Positions 56,253 through 64,000 of a stretch of DNA of 64,000 bases are shown here, piece by piece. The DNA is from Cryptomeria japonica (taxonomy: Eukaryota; Streptophyta; Pinopsida; Cupressales; Cupressaceae). The notes below the pieces were generated by a model. That model was not told the DNA's origin and ran no database searches. It saw only the letters and a list, made by a program, of their open reading frames with translations. The stretch spans positions 104,458,796 to 104,522,795 of the forward strand of contig NC_081412.1 in the NCBI RefSeq assembly GCF_030272615.1, read 5' to 3'. The stretch's first letter is position 1; every line of letters starts with the position of its first letter. The translations under genes and the position numbers were made by a program.

Positions 56253-57352
56253 GCACTAGAGAGAAAAATTGAATTTTGAATAATAGGAACAAAAAATTGA
56301 ATAATGCAAAATTTGAGAAAATAATGATTAAACAATTTGACTTTGTTGGAAGAAGAAAATGACACAATTTCCAAAAATAATTGGGATGATAAATGAAAGA
56401 AAATTGGAATTTTAAAATTAGGGCCAAGGGGATACCACTTAATTTTAAAATTGATAAAATCAGAATTTTTAAAATCAGGGCAGGGTATAATTAACCACTT
56501 AATTTTAAAAAAAAAATTGAAATTTGAAATGTTGAAATTTGAAGGTATTTTTTATTTTAGAGGGATCAAAAATTGACAAAATCAGCCAATTTTTTGGATT
56601 TAAGCTATTAAATACGGTCATAACAGTCTCCCGAAATTTCGGCAAAAAAGCCAGGGATCGTGTTGAAAGTGCACACGGTCCAACCAATTTTTTTCAAAAT
56701 TTTCAGGGATGAAAGTTACAATGATTTTAAAGTGAACCCTAAAAAATTGGTGAATTTTACGATCTCTAGATATAGGAAAAATGAAGGTTTGAATGGGAAA
56801 ATAGGACCCGATTAGGGTTTTGAAAAAAATGAGGAATTGAATTGAAAATTTGAAAAGGGTCAAACCTAATGGATAGCGACACCTTGAAAATGTTTAGAAA
56901 ACTAAAATTGATTGAAATCCAATTAAATTTGAAAATTAGGGTTTGAGGACCTAACCACTTTATTTTTGAAATTTTGAATTTCGAAAAAGAAGGGAATTGA
57001 AAATTTGAATTTTAGGACAAAAGATAAGTTTGAAAACAGTCACAAATCTGAAAATGAAATAAAAATTCAATTTTTGCACAACTTCAAGATGTTTTTTAAA
57101 AATTAGGGTTTTGACAATTAACCTCTTAATTTTGTGAATTTGATTTGTAAATTGAACAAGACAATGAAGAAATTGAATTTGACAAACAAAGCAATTTTTC
57201 AGATCTAAGACAATAACAAGAAATGTTTACAACACATAAGCTCAATTTAAATTTTAAAAACTAGGGTATTGAATGAATTAACCACTAAGTTTGTAGAAAA
57301 ATTAAACTTGTAAATGAAAAATATGCAATGATTTTCAAAATAAATCATGTAA
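56253..57352 (-). other. 5' leader of Gag-only element, non-coding
   Basis: About 1.1 kb AT-rich region with several imperfect repeats of GGGTTTTGA-, AACCACTTAATTTT- and TTAGGG-type blocks. No protein domain recognised. It is the expected long leader between primer site and gag. Confidence 0.55.
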
Positions 57353-57370
57353 GACGGTGGGTTCACTAAA
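57353..57370 (-). other. Primer-site-like sequence of Gag-only element
   Basis: Minus TTTAGTGAACCCACCGTC directly after a CA LTR end (...CAATTACA). The CCCACCGT core resembles the one next to the LTR of E and plant Gypsy primer sites. Confidence 0.5.
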
Positions 57371-57371
57371 A

Positions 57372-58570
57372 TGTAATTGTGAAAAAGGGTGAATGATGGA
57401 GAGATCGATAGGAAAGCTTTTCTTCCCTCTGAGGAGAGATGAAAGTTTCACTATGGATTTCCCTTCAAACACTTTATTCACATTACATTTAAAAGAGGGG
57501 GAATTCACTAGATCCAATCTCTTATGGCAAAGATTGAATACTAAATGAATTAATAATGGGATAGAAATGATAAGATAACCCCTCTTTTAGAATGGAAAAT
57601 TATTGAATTATGTAAGTGTAAAAGTAGCAAAGAACTGATTATAACTCAAGATAGAAGCATGAGATGAAGTTGTGCACCTGGATCTGGCTATAATATGTCG
57701 AGACAAAGCTGCCCTATGAATTTGAGGAAAATTTATTGGGACCATGTTGAAAGTGTCCACGATCCTTCGAAAAATCTGTGAAACAAAAGGGTTTTTCTGC
57801 CTCTTGCAAATGGAGTCTGATTCTACAAACACATATGTGCACCTACAAACTACACACACAAAAAAAGGAAAATGGGTTGGGACTGGGGGTTTTCCTTCAG
57901 GTCAAACCCAGTTTTGGAATTAACCAAATGATAGAAAGAACTTGCAAGTAAATGTAAATGAAAGACTGAAATGTAAGTCACCTCAAGGGAGGTTGTAGAT
58001 ATAATGTAGATAGATTTCTTGTATTGAATTGAATGTTGAAAGGGATCTCCTCTTCAATGGTTAAATCCTTGACTGGAATGCAACACATAGCCTTGAAGGG
58101 AGACTTGAGAATGCCCAATGCTGGAAAGGAATGCTTGAATGCTCTTGAATGCTTGAATGTGTGATCTCATGTATTCCCACTTTATCCAACTTATGGAAAT
58201 GGGAGGGTGAATGCAACTTGTATAACTGTCAATTAGGGTTAACTAACTGATTTTCCATCCCAAACCAACATAGGGAAGGTTTTTCCCACTCAATGCAAAG
58301 TCTAATTCAGAGATAGGACAGAGGGGGCCCCAAAATAGAACAAGGAAGGGCGCCACACCCCTATCCTAGGGGGGATAGGGGCACCGCGCCCCTATCATGC
58401 CCTTGTCTCAAGACAAGAAGTAGGTTCAGGTAGTTCGAAGGGAAGAACAAGGCAGTTTTCGAGGGTTGAGCAAGTCTTGAGTCTTCGATTAGGCTTAGGG
58501 ATTCGAATTGGCAATGTGAAGACCCTAATGTGGTCGCAAATTGAAAGGGTCACAATTTCATGACACTACA
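57372..58570 (-). repeat. 5' LTR of Gag-only element, about 1.2 kb
   Basis: On the minus strand it starts TGTAGTGTCATGAAATTG at 58570 and ends CACAATTACA at 57372. The part from 57664 on matches 25953-26893. It contains C/G-rich CCCCTATCCTAGG/GGGGATAGGGGC repeats near 58360-58390. Confidence 0.72.
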
Positions 58571-59093
58571 CTTTGTATGCTATCTTTTAAATTGATTTTT
58601 ATTTATTATTCCCTCTGAGTAACTCAAGGAAGTCTATCTTGACTAAGAGGAGCAAGGAGTCTGGACATAATACTTTTCTTTGTTTTCTACTTGTGGGAAT
58701 ATTTTTGATGATCTCAAAACATCTCATAAGTTGGGTGTCCGTGATAAGTGCCTTCACATAAGGAGAAATCACCGCACATACCTTGACTCTATTTATTTGT
58801 ATGCTACAAGGAGGTTGGAATCATTTCCTTGTCTGTTTTCAGTAAATCTATTTATTATGCAATCTGGATGCATGCTTAATCTATCCTAGGATATGAATGA
58901 TAAAAGGGTCATTGCAAACAAGATAATTAATGTTGTATATGGAAAGGAACAAACTTTGTTTTGTCTAGTGTGTTTGCACGCAAGAAACATTTAGGTCATC
59001 CTAGCTCTTTATTCCTTGGTGCTTATGTTCACTTGCTATATTCAAAAGGATGTGACATTCAGGACATCTTGGCTCTTCATGCCTTGGTGCTAG
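58571..59093. other. Unassigned flank
   Basis: No open frame above 70 codons with a recognisable product. A CTTGG.GCT(T/A) block recurs at about 59015, 59085 and again at 61649, suggesting these belong to one sequence later interrupted. Confidence 0.35.
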
Positions 59094-59602
59094 TGAAAAT
59101 TTTAGTGGCTAATATTCACCAATTGGCTATTTTTTGAAATTTGGGAATCAAAATTTGGTTAATAAATTCAACTTTTAAGGTGACTCAAATTGCCACATTT
59201 TTATAAATTTTTATTTTAGTGTCATTTAAATCGCCAGAGAATTTATTTTGTTAATTTTTTTTGCAGTCACATAAATCTATCCACTTAATTAAATAAATAT
59301 TTAGTATTTATTTGACTATTTGACCATCAATCAATAATTAATTAAATTAATATTTAATTAATTCATCTTAACCCTCTTCTCCTATTAATTAAATAAATTA
59401 TTCAATTTATTTGATTTAATTCACGTAACCAAATTCAGACCATTAATTAAATAAATAAATCATATTTGTTTAATTAAATCTTCTCTCACATTTAAATAAA
59501 TTAACATTTACATTTATTTAAATCGCCTTTATCCTCACCCACTTGCATTTTCCTACAAATGCAAGTTGCACAACAAATCCTATTTATCCTCACCCACTTG
59601 AA

Positions 59603-59800
59603 ACCTTTAATGGTTTCCCTTAAAGTCTTCAAACTTAATGGCTTCCTTCTAGAGTCTTCTCAAACCTTTAATGGCTTCCTTCTAGAGTCTTTTTAAGCCT
59701 TTAATGGTTTCCCTTAAAGTCTTCAAACTTAATGGCTTCCTTCTAGAGTCTTCTTAAACCTTTAATGGTTTCCCTCAAAGTCTTCAAGCATTTAATACTT
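59603..59800. repeat. Tandem repeat of about 31-bp units
   Basis: About six units of CCTTTAATGG(T/C)TTCC... alternating with CTTAATGGCTTCCTTC... and AGTCTTC ends. Reverse-oriented CCATTAAAGG blocks follow near 60085 and 60150. Confidence 0.75.
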
Positions 59801-60524
59801 TATCTTCCATTTTCGCATGTAAATAAATTAAGATTTATTTAAATCCAAAATTCACATTCACATTTAAATAAATTAAAATTTATTTAAATATCTATCTAAA
59901 TGCAAATTACACCATTTAATTGAAATAAATGATTTTATTTTAATTGAAAATCCCAAAATTCCTCCCACTTGCATGCCTAAATCCCTTCTAGATTCTTCTA
60001 ACTCCTAATTAGCCTAATCCTATCCTAATCATTGTCACATTCCTAAAAAAAGGGAAGTCACTTCTCAAAAACCTCCAAAGTCTTCAATAACCATTAAAGG
60101 CTTTATGTCTTAAAATGGTTAACCTCTAAAGTCTTCCAAACCATTAAAGGCTCTTACATAACCATTTATGGTTAACTCACCTTTTACCTTTGGTTAGAGA
60201 CTTTCCTCTAACTTAACCATCCTTTTGACTCATGGGTCTCCTCAAAGCATTTATTTCTTTTACTAAGGTGACCATTTAACCCTTGCACATTCATTTATCC
60301 CTTGGATAAAAGTAATATTCATTAACCTAACCCTAACCCAACCCCCTAGGGTAACCATCATGTCCCCTCAATCATTTAGTGATCCTTATCCCTCCTCTCA
60401 AGCCTCCTCATGGTGACACTTGTCAACATGGGATTGGGTTGAAAGTCTCACATGGATTGAATATCTTTCAATCCTAACCCTTGTTAAGATTTATTAACCT
60501 TAACCCTTCATTTCCCCATTTGTT

Positions 60525-60534
60525 CTATAAATAG
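60525..60534 (+). promoter_or_regulatory. TATA box in LTR-like DNA
   Basis: CTATAAATAG, in the same context as the TATA box of the E LTR (12341-12352) on the opposite strand. Confidence 0.55.
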
Positions 60535-61643
60535 AACCCTTCTCTTCAAGCAAAGAAGGAAGCAATAGAGTATTGTTGTTATACTGGTATTAGCATAGAG
60601 CATTTTCATAGCATCACTATCTACACTTGCATAGCATTTGCTTATCATATTCAACCATCTTGAATCTCCATATGGCATCCATGGCTAGTGCTAAAAGTTG
60701 AGAGCTACACTCATGTGGAACTTGGAGAGGAGAGGAACAAGGGAAGAGCAACTATGAACATCTTGATTAGCATTTGGAGTATAGTTTATCTATTCTATGT
60801 TTGTATTCTTTCTATTTCATGCTTAATATCTCTCTTGATATGCCTATTTAGGATAATCTTTTATTGCTAACACTAATGTTTGTTTCTTGTGCTCTTGTGT
60901 GTGTTGCCATCAAAAAAAATTTCTAATCCTTTTTGTGAAGCATCATTTTTAAACTCAAATATTCGCCACACTATTCACTACATGATTGGATCAGATTTGC
61001 CAAAATTTTATAATTTATTGTAGAAATATAAATTAATTCACCAATAATATATAATAAGTATTAGTTAAGTTAGGGTTATACCAACAATCTTTAGTTTCCA
61101 GCATTGATTTAAAATATAATCTAGTAACCTTCATTGTATTCCATGAGGTAAATTGTACCTACAAGTTGTTGTGCTTGTGGGAGTTGAAATTTCTTTTGAA
61201 TTGTTGACCTCAATGAAAATCAATGGTCTAAAAGCAATTTTTGGCCCCATGAGTGTTATAAATTGTTAGTAAATTTTATCTCACAAAATATATTAAAGAG
61301 GGCTATTAGATTATTTTAAATTAATGGTAGACACTAAATAAAGTAGAGTCTTCCCCTTAAACTCATTAATGATTTCCACCTTTAGGCCTCTACTTTTCTA
61401 TAAAAAAACTATTATTTTAAATGAAAGGATTTGGAATAGTAATTAATGCATACTATTATTATTTTCTAATATTCACCAATATTTTCTACACAAAAATTTG
61501 ATATAAAAAAATTTGCCAATAAAATTAATATTTTTCATTAAAAAAGGAAAGATTCGCCAATAAAAATTATTATTTTCTTTTCAAAAGTTAAATATTCGCA
61601 ATGATTTTATACCTTTATTTGAGAGGGGTTTTTTAAAGTTTTC

Positions 61644-62639
61644 ACCGCTTGGTGCTTATGTCTATCTCTGACATTGTAAACTGCTTAGTGATGATAAAGA
61701 AGCATACCAAATCCAGTGACTAAGTTTTAGTTTTCATTCATACTATGTTTTGCATTTACATTGATTTCTGCATGATAACATTATTCTCTTCATCCTTTGA
61801 ATAAGAGACTGAATTTGAAACAATCATTATTTCTTTGCTAATTTCGGGATCAAAATCAAAATCTAATGTCAATTTTCTAGTCAAATTTTCACAATGTTGA
61901 CGACTTGGAACTTTCATCTTTGCGTCAATCTTTACATCATTCTGCACTCAAATCTTTTCTAAATCAACTCTGATTTAAAATTAATTCTTACATTAATCTC
62001 CATGCTTAGATTATCATCAATCTATAATTTTATTAAAATTGCCTAAAATCACTACAATCTCGCTATCTTTCGATTTCACTCTCGAGGGGACATGCTTATT
62101 ACATCATCATTATCAATGATTACATCATCAAAAGTCAAGAATTTTTTTTTTCTTCAAATATTCATCAAAAGTCGAGCAACAAATATTTCCAAATCAAAGA
62201 TTAATTGAAATTCAATCAATCTCTATGGACATATCAAGTTTGTCTTCATCTAAATCAATCTTCAAATCAGTGTTCAATTTCATCATATCAAATCAAGCTG
62301 GACATTATATTTTGCTAATCGATTCTTGTTCAATAAAGTTCATAATCGGTTTTATCTCTTCGCTCAACCAATTCTAGTTCAATCAAGTTCTAGATTGGTG
62401 CTCGTTTCTTGATTAATCAAGTTTAAGATCGGTATCTCTCTCTTCATTGATCCTAGTTCAATCAAGTTTAGGATTGGTATTGCTTTAATCAATCTACCTA
62501 GTTTCATTTCTTCAAATCAAGTTGAATATCTCTCTCCTCATCTGTTTGTGATCCATCAAGTTCAAAACTGATATCTCTTCAACAACAACTATTCTTTGAA
62601 TCTATGCACTGCTCACACATCAATTCAAAGAGGGGCAAA
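61644..62639 (+). other. Tail of a Gypsy-like element, non-coding
   Basis: AT-rich sequence leading to a polypurine tract at 62626-62639 (CAAAGAGGGGCAAA). No coding domain seen. Its 3' third consists of degenerate repeats around TCAATCAAGTT. Confidence 0.45.
62320..62580. repeat. Degenerate tandem repeat, about 40-50 bp units
   Basis: Five to six diverged copies of a unit containing AGTTCAATCAAGTT followed by GATTGGT or GATCGGT and TATCTCT, with starts near 62327, 62376, 62412, 62454 and 62545. Confidence 0.55.
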
Positions 62640-64000
62640 TGTAATACCCTAAAAATGGTCATCTAAACCATGAGCCCCTAATCTCAACTACATCACCAAG
62701 GTCCTAACCAAACGCAACTAAAGTTATCTTGAGCACCTAATTAATTAATTCTTAAATCATCAATGTCACATGACAAATAAATCATTTTGTATTAATTAAG
62801 TATTTATTTAATTAATTAATCATTCCAAGTAAATTATTTTAATCAATTATCCTATTTATTTAATTAAATATCCTAGCATGATTAATTAATAAATCAATTT
62901 GTCATTAAATCATAAAAAATGAATTAATTTGCAAAAAGAATTAAATTTGGAAAAAGGAATCAAATTGAGAAATCTAATAAATTGAAAAAATTGTAGAAAA
63001 GCAATTAAATCAATTAAATACCAAACTTGAATAAAAATATGGAATAAATCAGTTTTTTCTGATTTTATCTCAAATTTAGCTCAATTTCCTTTAAAACTAA
63101 AGAAAGCAGCTAATCACATCAATTCACCTGGATTGTGCTTCCTCTTGGAGAATCTCGACCACTCATCATTGATCGATCTTGACTCTTGGTCTCTCTCAGG
63201 ATTTTCTATAAATTGAGGCTCTCATCTCTCAATCAAAAAACCCTAGAGATTTATTGTTATCATGCTATTTTTTCTCTAGGTTCATTGAGATTTTGTGCAT
63301 TGAGAATATTACATCTTAGTTTATTGTTTAATCATGTGAGCTTAATATTCATTCATCTAGCTTAATCTTTCATCCATTTAACTCAATTGTGTGCTCATAT
63401 AGATTAAATTCTTCGGCTTGGTGTAGGCAATAGGTCAATTTGTTATAGTTTTTATATTCATGATTATATTTGTCTAACCATGCATGCAATGCTTTATTGA
63501 AGTGTTTGTGCCTTACAACTTATAGGTTACCACTTTTCACACACACAACATCAAGACATCGCATAGAATTCTAATCATGAAATAGCATTAGTATATGGGT
63601 AAGTGCACCAAGATGGTGAACAAAAAGGGGGGTATAAGTGGCCACTTTTTTTATATTTTTATTTATTTATTTATTTTTCTGAAAACAGGTAAACCTGAAC
63701 TTCGAAGAGATATTTGAAGGTCATGCACTCAAAACTAGGAGTTGAGAAAAGAATAAGAATTGTATTACTCTGAATCTAGTTTCTAAACTACTAGTATTTT
63801 TAAAAATTGGATAAGATTAAGAGGGTCAAAAATTTCATGCACGAAAAACTGTTTCTAATTTTTTCAAAAAAATATAACATAGCTATTTTCGTGTGCTACA
63901 CAAAATATATAGTTAGATTTAGTATTTTTAAAAACCCTTCGGTAGGATGATATGAAAGAGTGAGATCTAGAAGTTGTATATTTTTTTGTAATTTTTCATT
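62640..64000 (+). repeat. 3' LTR start of element F, runs off window
   Basis: TGTAATACCCTAAAAATGG directly follows the polypurine tract; TGTAATACCC is a common start of plant Gypsy LTRs. A TATA box (TCTATAAAT, 63205-63213) lies about 570 bp in, followed by AAACCCTAGAG. The LTR end is not identified, so the right boundary is simply the window end. Confidence 0.55.
63205..63213 (+). promoter_or_regulatory. TATA box of element F LTR
   Basis: TCTATAAAT followed by a CT-rich and CAATC segment typical of a transcription start region; position within the LTR fits a U3/R border. Confidence 0.45.

Larger units (their letters stand above)
25953..58570 (-). mobile_element. Gag-only Ty3/Gypsy element (TR-GAG/Tat-like), hosting the nest
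   Basis: Minus-strand element whose two LTR copies (about 25953-26893 and 57372-58570) share more than 850 bp of clear similarity. Between them lie gag (56252-54106) and a protease-like domain (29056-27656), once contiguous and now split by a 25-kb stack of later insertions (29057-54105). I found no RT, RNase H or integrase in the parts that belong to it, which matches the Gag-only (TR-GAG) class of plant Gypsy elements. It must have depended on another Gypsy element for reverse transcription. Confidence 0.75.
59094..61643 (+). mobile_element. Candidate solo LTR related to element E LTR
   Basis: Begins TGAAAATTTTAGTGG and ends AAAGTTTTCA, short imperfect inverted ends, between two CTTGGTGCT-like flanks. 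The stretch 59330-60560 matches the LTR of E (13130-12300) in inverted orientation, block by block, including the TATA box. No TSD could be fixed, so the boundaries are tentative. The open frame 60688-60870 has a hydrophobic tail but no homology I recognise. Confidence 0.4.

Noticed and set aside
60688-60870. Small membrane protein gene downstream of the TATA box
   Set aside because: Only 60 codons in an LTR-like repeat; the hydrophobic tail follows from T-rich composition.

Overview
The window is plant nuclear DNA made almost entirely of transposable elements. I found no host protein gene, tRNA, rRNA, CRISPR array or prokaryotic operon. Evidence for a seed plant: a Ty3/Gypsy chromovirus with a remnant chromodomain and a 3.76 kb LTR, Ty1/Copia elements with initiator-tRNA-Met-type primer sites, L1-like LINEs with endonuclease, RT and RNase H, and a Gag-only Tat-like Gypsy element. 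The elements are old (many in-frame stops) but structurally intact, as in very large, slowly purged genomes. A gymnosperm is my best guess, from impression only.

Left part (1-25.5 kb). A plus-strand Tekay/Del-like Gypsy element (window start to 9688; its 5' LTR is mostly outside the window) sits inside a minus-strand LTR element (here E; 5' LTR 11809-13281, internal DNA 9689-11808). E in turn interrupts a minus-strand LINE (LINE-1; ORF1 23306-25476, ORF2 23309 down to about 13288). A complete plus-strand Copia element (14558-21333, two 1060-bp LTRs) has also inserted into the RT domain of LINE-1.

Middle part (26-58.6 kb) is a five-level nest. A minus-strand Gag-only Gypsy element (TR-GAG-like, 25953-58570) is split between gag and a protease-like domain by a short-internal LTR element (D, 29057-54105). 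One D LTR was hit by a tandem LTR-internal-LTR-internal-LTR array of a non-autonomous Copia-like family (copies A and B, 29182-51563). The outermost LTR of that array was hit by a plus-strand LINE (LINE-2, 29270-43828, 14-bp target duplication), and LINE-2 ORF2 was hit by a larger member of the same non-autonomous family (copy C, 32886-39411, TTTGG duplication). The other D LTR carries a solo LTR (52068-53273).

Right part (58.6-64 kb). AT-rich LTR-like DNA with a TATA box matches the LTR of E in inverted orientation. It is followed by the tail and 3' LTR start (62640) of another Gypsy-like element.

The strongest candidates for undescribed biology are: (1) two arrays inside E where an eight-base motif near ATGCGCTA recurs at exactly 21-bp steps with unrelated sequence between; (2) the A/B/C family, which has no RT, an ORF1 of coiled coil plus four zinc knuckles and an unrecognised ORF2, and shares its PPT/LTR junction with the autonomous Copia; (3) a third ORF downstream of RNase H in LINE-2, inside its target duplications; and (4) an array of 22-bp palindromes in the Tekay-like LTR whose copy number differs between the two LTRs. 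All coding regions are pseudogenes; their interrupting codons are mostly explicable as C-to-T or G-to-A changes, as expected of methylated, silenced elements.
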